Shown here piece after piece: positions 23,943-32,636 of a DNA stretch of 52,890 nucleotides; within the stretch, counting starts at the first letter, position 1, and the number at the start of each line of letters is the position of its first letter. Source of the stretch: Pseudomonadales bacterium (GTDB lineage Bacteria > Pseudomonadota > Gammaproteobacteria > Pseudomonadales > Azotimanducaceae); NCBI GenBank assembly GCA_016763855.1, contig JAESSY010000108.1, positions 1-52,890 of the forward strand, read 5' to 3'. Below the pieces are notes generated by a model. The model was given only the letters and a program-made list of their open reading frames with translations. It was not told the DNA's origin and ran no database searches. Both the position numbers and the translations under genes were made by a program.

Positions 23943-24687
23943 TCAATTTCCCCGTTAAACTATCAGTTAACGCAGCATAGGCTAGTACCCCGTGGCTCCC
24001 TGCAAAGAGAAAAGAAGGAGGGACGCCAAGACGACTCGCTTCTCTCAATTTTGTATCAACAGGAATTACCCCAGACCATAGTTGATCAGAATACTTATTC
24101 TTTAAAAACTCTAATGTCCGAGTACTGGCATTTGTCCTCTGATCGAACATGGTCGGAACCAGCGTGTAATGAATAAACCGGCCTGATTTCCCCAACATAT
24201 CAAGCACCTTGATCATTCTTTCCAAGCCCTTAAGGGCCAAATAATCTGTTTGTACTGGTATTAACAATTGATCGCAAGCGGCTAGCGCATTAATCATCAA
24301 CATCCCAAGGGCAGGCGGCGTATCGATCAACACATAATCATAATGTTCCTTTTGAGCATCTAGCCATCGATTCAGCACCAGACCCTTTCCTTTCAGGCTA
24401 GAGGCTCTTTTTTCAAGGTTGGCAGGTCCAACAGACGCTCCCACAATATGTAGATTGTCAAACCCTGTTTCTTTTGGTTGAATTCGATCAACTTGATCAA
24501 AGAGGTCATAGCTTGTGTTCTCCACAAGATCAGGATCAAGCTGCAGGTAGGAGGTGAGCGAGCCTTGAGGATCAAGATCCAAAAGTAAAACACGCTGATG
24601 CCGAGTAATCAGTGCATCTGCCACTGCAATCGTTGTTGTTGTTTTCCCGACCCCACCTTTTTGATTTGCGATAGCCCAAACTTCCAT
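23929..24687 (-). CDS. ParA-family ATPase for chemotaxis array positioning
   Basis: 252 residues. Seen: ANQKGGVGKTTTTIA, the deviant Walker A of ParA/Soj, LLLDLDPQGSLTSYL (Walker A') and YVLIDTPPALGMLM (Walker B). Known: ParC/ParP-type systems use such ATPases to place chemotaxis arrays at the pole. The neighbouring cheW-like and cheW genes support this role rather than plasmid partition; no parB is present. Confidence 0.88.
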   Translation of the reverse strand: MEVWAIANQKGGVGKTTTTIAVADALITRHQRVLLLDLDPQGSLTSYLQLDPDLVENTSYDLFDQVDRIQPKETGFDNLHIVGASVGPANLEKRASSLKGKGLVLNRWLDAQKEHYDYVLIDTPPALGMLMINALAACDQLLIPVQTDYLALKGLERMIKVLDMLGKSGRFIHYTLVPTMFDQRTNASTRTLEFLKNKYSDQLWSGVIPVDTKLREASRLGVPPSFLFAGSHGVLAYAALTDSLTGKLIEYA

Positions 24688-24709
24688 ACAATTACGCTCC
24701 CCTATTCAT

Positions 24710-25535
24710 TTAAGGAGACGCCTGAGCTGCGTCAGCATCAATTTCGTTTAAAATTTGCATTAACAATTCGTGGTCGATGCTATCAAGATTAATATCATCA
24801 AGCTCAACATCTTCAAGCTCAACATCTTCAAGCGGGGTTGAATCATAATTAAGGGCCTCAAGTTTCTCAAAGTCTCCTTCGAGCGCTCTAATTTTCAATA
24901 CAACTCTACGATTTTTCTTTCTCCCCTCACTACTACTGTTTGACGATATAGGCATTGACGATGACAATCCTGTTGCAGACAGCCTGTTTGGATTCACACC
25001 CCTAGCTTCAAAATTTCGAACAACCGCTGCCGCTCTTGCTGCCGATAATTCCCAGTTGGATGGAAACCGAAAGGTTGAGATTGCCTTGTCATCCGTGTGC
25101 CCCTCTACCCTGACATCTCCCCGGGTATTGTTTAGAACCAACAATAAATTATTTAGAGTGTCGTTAACATCGAGGCGAAGCTCTGCTTCCCCCGAAGTAA
25201 AAAGAAATTCACTTTCCAGCGTAAACTCTACCCAATCATTGTTCAGTTTTTTAAAGTCAACATTAGAGATATTGATATCCAAAGATTCAATTACCTTGCT
25301 CCTATCTACTAATATTTGGCCTACTGCTTTTTTGCGCACCCGCCATTTCATCTGAAATAGCACCAATCATTTCAGCCTCAATGCTGCTTGCAATTTCATG
25401 CAATTTCTTTTGATCAACTACTGAAACAGAATACATCACTACAAAAAACGCGAGCAACAAAGTCAGTAAGTCTGCGTAGGATAATAACCAACGATCACGC
25501 TGTGGTGACATCTCATCAACATATCGCTGCATCAC
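24710..25535 (-). pseudogene. motD: Stator protein MotD (MotB family), frameshifted
   Basis: Two overlapping frames together make one MotB-type protein. Frame one (start 25535) has the plug and single helix RWLLSYADLLTLLLAFFVVM and reads to a TAG after GAQKSSRPNISR. Frame two carries GQILVDRSKVIES and the OmpA-like peptidoglycan-binding part (FTLESEFLFTSGEAEL, RVEGHTDDKAISTFRFPSNW, LSAARAAAVV). Removing one A from the A6 run (plus-strand T6 at 25328-25333) joins them as MAGAQKAVGQILVDRS, about 266 residues. It may be a mutation, an assembly error or slippage. The C-terminus has an acidic ELEDV repeat. Confidence 0.8.
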
Positions 25536-26281
25536 GTCGACATTCCTGACATACCTCGAAGACGGCTTTCGATTGAACTCGGGTGCTCTCCTTCAGCAAT
25601 GGCAACAATCCCTTCAAGGGTTAGGATTTCAGAAGAGATAATTTCCCGAATGAGCTCTCTAAGTTTTCCCGCAACAGGAAATAGCAAAAGGTTAGCAAAG
25701 CCAACGCCGTAAATTGTCGCGACGAAGGCAGTTGCAATCCCGCTACCCACCTTTTCAGGTTGATCCAAATGGCTCATCACTTGAATCAAACCCATCACAG
25801 CACCAATAATACCGATGGTAGGAGCGTAGCCTCCCATATGGTCGAAAATACTAGCAGCCCTGATATCTCGTTGTTCTGCGTGGCCAATATCTTCTTCTAA
25901 TTGCCGTCTAATTCTTTCAGGTTCGAAACCATCAGAAAGTAACAGTAGCCCCTTTCGTAGTATCCGATCTTTTTCTTTAAGGCCAATTTCTTCGAGCCCC
26001 AAAATACCATCTCGACGCGCAACTTTACTGATATTGAGAATTCTAGAGAGGAGGTCTTTTTGGGAAACACGCGGGGGGAAAATAATCCATCCCAATAGGC
26101 TAACGCCTCTTCGCAATATGCGAAATGGCGTTTGCAAGACAATAGCACCAATTGTTCCACCAAATACCACCAAGGCAGCGGGAATATTGAGCAACGGAGC
26201 CAAAGCCCCGCCATCAAGAAGGTTACCGGTGACAATTGCCCCAAAGGCGATAAATATTCCGAGAAGGCTCAGCAGATCCAT
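25532..26281 (-). CDS. motC: Stator protein MotC/PomA (MotA family)
   Basis: 249 residues. Seen: four hydrophobic segments, DLLSLLGIFIAFGAIVTGNL at the start, RRQLEEDIGHAEQRD in the cytoplasmic loop, the APTIGIIGAVMGLI helix and VATIYGVGFANLLLFPVAGKL. MotA-family subunits form the ion channel with MotB-type partners and drive the rotor. It overlaps motD by 4 bp; since motD is frameshifted, this stator may lack a working partner unless another exists elsewhere. Confidence 0.92.
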   Translation of the reverse strand: MDLLSLLGIFIAFGAIVTGNLLDGGALAPLLNIPAALVVFGGTIGAIVLQTPFRILRRGVSLLGWIIFPPRVSQKDLLSRILNISKVARRDGILGLEEIGLKEKDRILRKGLLLLSDGFEPERIRRQLEEDIGHAEQRDIRAASIFDHMGGYAPTIGIIGAVMGLIQVMSHLDQPEKVGSGIATAFVATIYGVGFANLLLFPVAGKLRELIREIISSEILTLEGIVAIAEGEHPSSIESRLRGMSGMST

Positions 26282-26296
26282 GCTTCATTCTCTAGT

Positions 26297-28402
26297 TTAA
26301 CCGTACTTTTTTAACATGCTTGGCACGTCAAGTATGAGCGCTATCGTTCCATCACCCGTAATTGTCGCACCAGCCATACCCGCTGTTCCTTGCAACATTT
26401 TACCCAGAGGTTTGATAACAACTTCTTCTTGTCCAATCAACGAATCAACAACAAATCCGATTTTCTGACTACCAACCGACACAATCACAACGTGAGACGA
26501 GCTATTTTCATTGGCCGCCTTCCTTGTTCCATTCACTAACCAACGACTCAAATAATAGAGAGGTAAAGCCTTGTTTCGAACAATAATAACTTCCTGGCCG
26601 TCGACAACATTGGTATCACTCAAATCGAGATGGAAAATTTCGTTCACACTCACTAGGGGCAAAGCAAATGTCTGATCGGCTAACATCACCATTAAGGTGG
26701 GCATAATGGCGAGTGTGAGCGGCACCTTAATAATAATCTGACTGCCTTCTCCTAACTTGGACTCAATATCTACCGTGCCATTGAGCTGGCCAATTTTGGT
26801 TTTAACCACATCCATACCCACACCTCGGCCGGACACATCAGATACAACTTCTTTGGTTGAAAACCCAGGGGCGAAAATTAAATTAAAGCATTCAGCATCA
26901 CTCAATCGATCCGCTACATCTTTCTCAATCGCGCCTTTGTTAATAGCAATATTACGAATCACATTGGGATCCATTCCTTTACCATCATCCTTAATGATCA
27001 ACAATATATGATCACCTTCCTGCTGGGCAGAAAGCAATATAGTGCCAGTTCTAGGTTTGCCTGCAGCTTCCCGCTCTTCAGGAGATTCAATTCCGTGATC
27101 AACAGAGTTCCGAACCAAGTGGACGAGAGGGTCTGCAAGCGCCTCTACAAGGTTTTTGTCCAAATCTGTATCTTCTCCCTTCATTTCAAGATTGATTTCT
27201 TTCTTCATATTGCGTGCTAAATCTCTAACCACTCTTGGGAAGCGACCAAAAACTTTTTTGATCGGTTGCATGCGGGTTTTCATCACCGAAGATTGAAGAT
27301 CTGCTGTGACCACATCTAGATTCGATACAGCCTTATTCATATCCTCATCTTGAATAGTTGATCCAAGTCGCACCAGCCGATTTCTCACCAACACTAATTC
27401 ACCGACCATATTCATAATGTCATCGAGCCGTTTTGTATCAACCCTGACTGTTGCTTCGGCCATATTTTCTTTGGCTGAAACCTTTGTTTTTGGTGCTATT
27501 TTTGCTGGCGTTTCTTTAGCTGGAGTTTCTTTAGCTGGAGTTTCTTTTGCTGGGGCTACAACCTCTAACTTAGCAGGAGGTGCCTTTCCAGTAGCAATCG
27601 CTGCTTTAGCTGTATCTTCCTGCTTTTTTGAAGCTGGTTCATTAACTGCTTTCTTCTCCACTTGAGCTTTTTCAGCTATATATTCTTTATTGGAAGCATT
27701 TCCGTCCTGTGACAACTGATTTAGTAAAGCTTCGAATTCATCTTCAGTAATCTCATCTGACACTGGGGATGAAGAAGAGAAGTCTTCAAAGTCAGAATCT
27801 TTTACTTGTTCTTTGTCACCATTGTCATCTGGCTTTTTATCATCATTGAGCGCATCGAGTAACAACTCAAATTCATCATCTGATATAAGTTCGTCGTTTC
27901 CTTCAGCCGCTGTCTTTGCTTGAGTGTCCTTTGCCCTCTTCTCTTCAAAAGGAGCTTCTTCTTTTTGCGTATCTTCGCCAGACGGCACTGACACTTCCGA
28001 GCTTGCCTTAGAAACGCTCTCCCCTGCTGCTAATTTGGCCAAAGTCTCAATGAGGTCGGATTCAGCAGGTGTTAATGGCTCGTTAGCACGAATTTCATCG
28101 AACATGGTATTAACACAATCCAACGTTCTGAGAACTGTGTCCATTAGTTCTGAGGTGACACTGATCTCACCTTTTCTTAAGGTATCGAATACATTCTCCG
28201 CGACATGACAACAATCGACCATGGGGTCGAACTGTAAAAACCCTGCTCCACCTTTGACAGTGTGGAATCCACGAAAAATAGCATTTAGCAATTCTGTATC
28301 TTCGGGGGATCGTTCGAGATCTACCAGTTGCTCAGACAATTGTTCCAGAATTTCTCCAGCTTCGACTAAAAAGTCCTGTAAAATTTCTTCATCTTCATCC
28401 AT
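26297..28402 (-). CDS. cheA: Chemotaxis histidine kinase CheA (fliA-side set)
   Basis: 701 residues. Seen: P1 phosphotransfer domain with H47 in FHTVKGGAGFLQF, an acidic linker with DEFELLLDALN and DEFEALLNQLS, an AKETP tandem repeat, P3 (DDIMNMVGELVLVRNRL), P4 ATP-binding (VRNSVDHGIESPEER, DDGKGMD, APGFSTKEVVSDVSGRGVGM) and P5 CheW-like at the end. It autophosphorylates on H47 and passes phosphate to CheY. It lies between cheZ and motC, as in Pseudomonas; the cheB that normally follows it there is absent. Confidence 0.96.
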   Translation of the reverse strand: MDEDEEILQDFLVEAGEILEQLSEQLVDLERSPEDTELLNAIFRGFHTVKGGAGFLQFDPMVDCCHVAENVFDTLRKGEISVTSELMDTVLRTLDCVNTMFDEIRANEPLTPAESDLIETLAKLAAGESVSKASSEVSVPSGEDTQKEEAPFEEKRAKDTQAKTAAEGNDELISDDEFELLLDALNDDKKPDDNGDKEQVKDSDFEDFSSSSPVSDEITEDEFEALLNQLSQDGNASNKEYIAEKAQVEKKAVNEPASKKQEDTAKAAIATGKAPPAKLEVVAPAKETPAKETPAKETPAKIAPKTKVSAKENMAEATVRVDTKRLDDIMNMVGELVLVRNRLVRLGSTIQDEDMNKAVSNLDVVTADLQSSVMKTRMQPIKKVFGRFPRVVRDLARNMKKEINLEMKGEDTDLDKNLVEALADPLVHLVRNSVDHGIESPEEREAAGKPRTGTILLSAQQEGDHILLIIKDDGKGMDPNVIRNIAINKGAIEKDVADRLSDAECFNLIFAPGFSTKEVVSDVSGRGVGMDVVKTKIGQLNGTVDIESKLGEGSQIIIKVPLTLAIMPTLMVMLADQTFALPLVSVNEIFHLDLSDTNVVDGQEVIIVRNKALPLYYLSRWLVNGTRKAANENSSSHVVIVSVGSQKIGFVVDSLIGQEEVVIKPLGKMLQGTAGMAGATITGDGTIALILDVPSMLKKYG
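27506..27550. repeat. 15-bp tandem repeat in the cheA linker
   Basis: Three near-identical 15-bp units on the minus strand encode AKETP three times in the linker between P1 and the dimerisation domain. Unit length is a multiple of three, so copy-number change would alter linker length without breaking the frame. Confidence 0.8.
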
Positions 28403-28468
28403 TGATATACACCTTGTCTCTGAACCTATTGCCGCTGAACATTGTAGAATATTGACTAAAAAACAAAA

Positions 28469-29224
28469 TTAGAAACCTAAGTTTGAGAGTAAGTCATCAA
28501 CCTCATCCTGGCTTTTTAATGTAGAGGCCACATCAGGAAGAGGCCCTTCTGCTACGATATCTTTTTTATCTTTTTTATCTTTATCATCTTTATCATCTTT
28601 ATCATCTTCTGTGAGAGTTACTCCGGTAAAAGATTCCATTTCTCCTGAGATCGACAGAAGGTTGACGAGATCAGTCTCTGTTGTTTCTAACATATTTATA
28701 ATTTTATATAGAATTTGACCACTCAAATCCTGATAACCTTGCGCGACAACAATGTCCGTTAGATTGCCATGCAGCTGATTGCTTTTTTCTTCTGAATAAG
28801 CAAGAAAATCATCAATTCGCTTATATAAGCTTCGGAAATCACTTGCACTTAGTTCGCGGGAACCTAGTTTTTTCCAATCCTCTCTCAATTGTTTCGACTC
28901 ACTACCCAATTCTGCGGCGACGGGTGTCGCTTCGTCCGCAAGATCCATCGTTTTATTGGCTGCGTCTTGGGTGAGTTGAATCACGTAAGCCACTCGGGCT
29001 TGAACATCTCTGTCATCGGTCTCATTTGCACCCAGTTCCATATTTGTAAGTGCATCGTGCAAGCCACGGGTAATCTTTCCGATTTGCTGGTAAAGACCTT
29101 CGTTACGGGCATCATTAATATCTAAGAGCTCTCGTAACGCCAGACCAACATCCCCTTGAGAGAGGGTACTTAATAGAAGTTCCGATTTTTCTTTCAACAA
29201 GGTCTCAAATGATTCTGACTCCAT
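28469..29224 (-). CDS. cheZ: CheY-P phosphatase CheZ
   Basis: 251 residues, mostly helical. Seen: the catalytic region VAQGYQDLSGQILYKIINML with the active-site Gln, and the C-terminal CheY-binding peptide DEVDDLLSNLGF. Between them is a low-complexity linker of repeated DDK/DKK. CheZ stimulates CheY-P dephosphorylation to reset motor switching. It follows cheY by 67 bp. Confidence 0.93.
   Translation of the reverse strand: MESESFETLLKEKSELLLSTLSQGDVGLALRELLDINDARNEGLYQQIGKITRGLHDALTNMELGANETDDRDVQARVAYVIQLTQDAANKTMDLADEATPVAAELGSESKQLREDWKKLGSRELSASDFRSLYKRIDDFLAYSEEKSNQLHGNLTDIVVAQGYQDLSGQILYKIINMLETTETDLVNLLSISGEMESFTGVTLTEDDKDDKDDKDKKDKKDIVAEGPLPDVASTLKSQDEVDDLLSNLGF
28558..28606. repeat. 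Short tandem repeats in the cheZ linker
   Basis: Repeats of TCTTTATCA and TCTTTTTTA (plus-strand sense) encode alternating D-D-K and D-K-K units of the CheZ linker. All units are 9 bp, so the frame is kept when copies are gained or lost. Confidence 0.75.
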
Positions 29225-29291
29225 CTTTATCTCTTTATATTTTTACGTAGATTGTGAGTAACAATGTGCAATTCCTAAAGAAGCACAATAA

Positions 29292-29681
29292 CTATCCAGC
29301 TTCGAGACGTTCAAAAATCTTATTAATCTTCTCTGATAGCGCCGCTGCAGTAAAAGGCTTAACAACATAACCATTAACGCCCGCCTGCGCAGCCTCTACA
29401 ATCTGATCCCTCTTTGCCTCCGCAGTCACCATTAACACAGGCATTTTACCCAATCGTTCGTCAGCCCTTACGGCTTTTAACAACTCTATCCCTGTCATAC
29501 CTGGCATATTCCAATCAGTGACCAGAAAGTCAAATGAGCCGGATTGCAAAAGGGGCAATGCTGTCTTCCCATCGTCCGCCTCAGATGTATTTGTAAAACC
29601 AAGATCTCTAAGGAGATTCTTTATAATCCGTCGCATCGTGGAAAAGTCGTCCACAATCAAGATTTTCATGTTTTTGTCCAA
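29292..29681 (-). CDS. cheY: Chemotaxis response regulator CheY (fliA-side set)
   Basis: 129 residues, one receiver domain. Seen: D11-D12, the phosphorylated D56 in [10 protein letters not shown]86 in MVTAEAKR and K108 in YVVKPF. It is closest in look to motor-binding CheY. The start is a TTG with GGAGGA just upstream; an ATG four codons on is the alternative. It would bind FliM when phosphorylated by the cheA at 26297-28402. Confidence 0.95.
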   Translation of the reverse strand: MDKNMKILIVDDFSTMRRIIKNLLRDLGFTNTSEADDGKTALPLLQSGSFDFLVTDWNMPGMTGIELLKAVRADERLGKMPVLMVTAEAKRDQIVEAAQAGVNGYVVKPFTAAALSEKINKIFERLEAG

Positions 29682-29705
29682 GGAATCCTCCGTCCTTCAA
29701 CTTGT

Positions 29706-29720
29706 GTAAAAAGTGTGCCA
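29706..29720 (-). promoter_or_regulatory. Degenerate sigma-54-like site before cheY
   Basis: The minus strand reads TGGCAC, 5 bases, TTAC. The -24 half is perfect, but the -12 half has AC in place of the invariant GC, and the start codon is only about 25 bp away. It is probably not functional, though it is well placed for cheY-cheZ-cheA. Confidence 0.2.
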
Positions 29721-29778
29721 TTACTATGAAGTTTAGATGGTCATTTACACTTAGCCAGTTTTGTTGCGTCTTTATTTG

Positions 29779-30510
29779 CTATTTAGTCCAACTTTTCAAT
29801 TTCGACCTTAATCTCAGTGTTGCCTGAGTGTGAATTTGGCTTACTCGAGATTCACTCACCCCGAGAACCTGCCCAATTTCTTTCAAATTCAGTTCATCAT
29901 CGTAATACAGAGACAAAACTAGTTGTTCTCGCTCAGGAAGATCGCCAATGGCAAGAGCAAGGCTTCGTTGGAACAAGCTTTTCTGCACTTGATCTAGCGG
30001 CCCAGGTTGCTTGGATTCAATGCCCTGCCCTCCGAGTAAGGGCATTTCATCAAAACTAAATAACTTACTTCCCATGGAATCTTTCAAAATAGAAAAATAT
30101 TCTGAAAGACTGACACCCATTTCATCAGCAACTTCTCTATCCGTAGCACCTCTACCCAATTGTTTCTCAAGGTTTTGCATGGCTGCTGTCACACCACGTA
30201 CATTTCTATGTACCGACCGAGGTATCCAGTCTCCCTTCCTAATTTCATCAAGCATCGAACCCCTTATACGAATACCCGCATAGGTTTCAAAGCTCGCGCC
30301 TTTAGTCGGATCATATTTGGATGCCGCTTCTAACAAACCAATCATGCCGGACTGAATTAGATCATCGGGCTGAACGCTAGAGGGTAAGCGGGACATAAGA
30401 TGATGGGCTATTCGCTTAACGAGGGTTGCGTATTCCCGAACTAGCGTCTCAGGAGTTCGATTTTCAGTGTATGCGTTAATTCCGTCGGCGGCAGTCATTT
30501 GTCGACTCAC
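29779..30510 (-). CDS. fliA: Flagellar sigma factor FliA (sigma-28)
   Basis: 243 residues, normal length. Seen: region 2 with PSSVQPDDLIQSGMIGLLEA and FETYAGIRIRGSMLDEIRKG, region 3 and region 4 with LPEREQLVLSLYYDDELNLK and VLGVSESRVSQIH. FliA directs late flagellar genes; a matching promoter lies at 20820-20846. It starts 7 bp after flhG. Confidence 0.97.
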   Translation of the reverse strand: MSRQMTAADGINAYTENRTPETLVREYATLVKRIAHHLMSRLPSSVQPDDLIQSGMIGLLEAASKYDPTKGASFETYAGIRIRGSMLDEIRKGDWIPRSVHRNVRGVTAAMQNLEKQLGRGATDREVADEMGVSLSEYFSILKDSMGSKLFSFDEMPLLGGQGIESKQPGPLDQVQKSLFQRSLALAIGDLPEREQLVLSLYYDDELNLKEIGQVLGVSESRVSQIHTQATLRLRSKLKSWTK

Positions 30511-30517
30511 TAATCAC

Positions 30518-31336
30518 TTACCTCGCACCTTGAGCAACAAGTTGCTCAACAAAAAACTCTAAATGCCCCCGAGGGCTATAGGATAGAGGCCAATTATCAA
30601 CATTTTTTGCAAGTTCTCGAAAAGCAATTGACGCTTTGCAATTGGGATAAGCTTCATAAACTGCTTTTTGTTTTTGTACCGCTTTTCTAACATTTTCGTC
30701 ATAGGGAATATTACCGACGTGCTCGATAGTCACATCAAGGAAGCGATCAGCCACTGTCCGTATCTTTTGGTAGAGCAGTGCACCCCGTTGCTTATTCTTG
30801 GTCATACTAGATACCAATTTGAAGCGATCTAATTGATGATCCATATTCAATAACTTTAATAGCGCATAAGCATCAGTAATTGATGTTGGCTCATCGCACA
30901 CGACTAATATGACTTCTTGTGCAGCCTTTACGAAATTTGTCACAGCATGAGAAATTCCAGCGGCCGTATCTACGACTAAGACGTCCATCTGATCACTGAT
31001 ACTGCTGAATGCATGAATGAGGCCCGCATGTTCTTGTACACTCAAATCGACCATTGCTTGCGTGCCTGAGGCTGCTGGTATCACTCTTATACCCATTGGG
31101 CCCGGTACGAGAATATCTCTGATATCCCGCTCCCCACTGATCACCTGTTCGATAGTGCAGTTGGATTTAATACCTAACAAAATATCGATATTGGCAAGAC
31201 CCAGATCCGCGTCAAACAGCGTTACCCGTCGACCGAGGTCTGCCAAGGCCAAACTCAAGTTTAGTGAAACATTAGATTTACCGACACCACCTTTTCCACC
31301 AGTGACTGCAATTACTTGTACGGGATGACTACTCAT
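30518..31336 (-). CDS. flhG: Flagellar number regulator FlhG/FleN
   Basis: 272 residues, MinD/ParA-like. Seen: VTGGKGGVGKSNVSLNLSLA (deviant Walker A), TLFDADLGLANIDILLG and VLVVDTAAGISH. FlhG limits polar flagella to one or few and, in Pseudomonas, restrains the sigma-54 activator FleQ. It overlaps flhF by 4 bp. The amphipathic membrane-targeting tail expected at the C-terminus (FFVEQLVAQGAR) is short. Confidence 0.95.
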   Translation of the reverse strand: MSSHPVQVIAVTGGKGGVGKSNVSLNLSLALADLGRRVTLFDADLGLANIDILLGIKSNCTIEQVISGERDIRDILVPGPMGIRVIPAASGTQAMVDLSVQEHAGLIHAFSSISDQMDVLVVDTAAGISHAVTNFVKAAQEVILVVCDEPTSITDAYALLKLLNMDHQLDRFKLVSSMTKNKQRGALLYQKIRTVADRFLDVTIEHVGNIPYDENVRKAVQKQKAVYEAYPNCKASIAFRELAKNVDNWPLSYSPRGHLEFFVEQLVAQGAR

Positions 31337-32604
31337 ACGTCCATCACCATTGCTGAGCTTACCTTTCTTTGACTACCCCCATTAGTAAAGTCAGAGATTG
31401 GGGTTTTGGCAACCTCAGGAGCAGAAGTGTTCATTGCTCTGGTAAGGGAGCTATCTGCTAGCGCAATGGCGCGACGAATAAGATCTATACCCACGCCACG
31501 GGACAAATCTTTAGGAATATGGGGCCCATCACTTATATAGGCGAGTTTCAAGCTATTTTTAATGAGAAAACTCAAAGCGACACCGAGAGAAGTGCAATCA
31601 TCGAGGTGAGTGAATATAACGCTGGCACGCTTTCCGTGTACTTTCAAAGCCCTTTCCATATCGGTTTTCTGTAGATAAGCCGGCAATACCAGATAACGAT
31701 CAATGCTGTAGTTTGAAGATGATAATTTGAATAATTCGCCATGTAGTAGCGGGTCAGTAAAGCCAAGTCCTGGCATATCAATCACAACCAGGCCTCTATG
31801 CGCGACCTTAGCAATCGCTTGATTAAGGTTGAATTTCGAAGATGTGTTCATCACCTGTACATCGAGTAATTCTCCCATGCGAACTAGCTGCTCCTTTGCA
31901 CCGGAACGATATCTATCACAATTAATAATCGCGCAACTTTCGGGGCCTAATTGCATGACTTGTCTTGTGATAAGTTTTAACATGGTTGTCGTCTTTCCAC
32001 CCCCGGCAGGCCCGACAAAGGCTTTAATACCGAGCGCTGGTTTTTCTTGTTCTGAAATTCTGGTCGCCAATTTGGCGATCAATTCATCCAATCGCCGACA
32101 TGATCTAAGCTCTGCACAAATTCCCTCGTCTAATCGCAGCTTTTCTAAAATTGAGGAAACCGTTTTCTCATTACTTGAACCCGCACTCTTTATTGAACCC
32201 AAGATGGAATCAAAACTTTTTTCTGCCTGTGCACTATAAGATTGTCTGTATGACTGTCTGGACTGCTGGACTAATGAACCAGATGAACTCAATTGATTTA
32301 AGTGAGAATCGATCTGATAATTTTCAACCTGAGGCTTCAATTCTTGTTCTGGGAGATCACCAAGTGACGATAGCATTTTCAGTTTGGCTTGTTGGTATTC
32401 TTCCTGAATGGCGCTATCTGATCCTTCAGCCTGCTCATTTACTGCTTGAATTGCAGATTCAATTTCCTTTGGAGAATCAACGAACAATTCAACTTTATTG
32501 TTACGCTTTACAGTCTTAATGATCATTGCATCAGAACCCAACTGGTCACGAATGATTCGCAAACCTTCATTCACGCTCGCCGCGATTATTTTTTGAATTG
32601 CCAC
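31333..32604 (-). CDS. flhF: Polar flagellar GTPase FlhF with altered G4 motif
   Basis: 423 residues. Seen: a variable basic N-terminus, then an SRP-type NG domain with G1 VGPAGGGKTTT (198-207), NCDRYRSGAKEQL, D276-M-P-G279 and T332-H-L-D335. Typical FlhF has DTAG and TKLD, so the third motif keeps DxxG but the G4 lysine is His. FlhF recruits the first flagellar ring to the cell pole. It follows flhA by 32 bp. Confidence 0.92.
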   Translation of the reverse strand: MAIQKIIAASVNEGLRIIRDQLGSDAMIIKTVKRNNKVELFVDSPKEIESAIQAVNEQAEGSDSAIQEEYQQAKLKMLSSLGDLPEQELKPQVENYQIDSHLNQLSSSGSLVQQSRQSYRQSYSAQAEKSFDSILGSIKSAGSSNEKTVSSILEKLRLDEGICAELRSCRRLDELIAKLATRISEQEKPALGIKAFVGPAGGGKTTTMLKLITRQVMQLGPESCAIINCDRYRSGAKEQLVRMGELLDVQVMNTSSKFNLNQAIAKVAHRGLVVIDMPGLGFTDPLLHGELFKLSSSNYSIDRYLVLPAYLQKTDMERALKVHGKRASVIFTHLDDCTSLGVALSFLIKNSLKLAYISDGPHIPKDLSRGVGIDLIRRAIALADSSLTRAMNTSAPEVAKTPISDFTNGGSQRKVSSAMVMDV

Positions 32605-32636
32605 CTAATAAATTCCTCTTATATACTTGTTAAACC

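Noticed and set aside
29740-29775. Sigma-28-like box before cheY (TAAAG followed by GCTAAGTG)
   Set aside because: The -10 half matches GCCGATAA in only about three positions; too weak.
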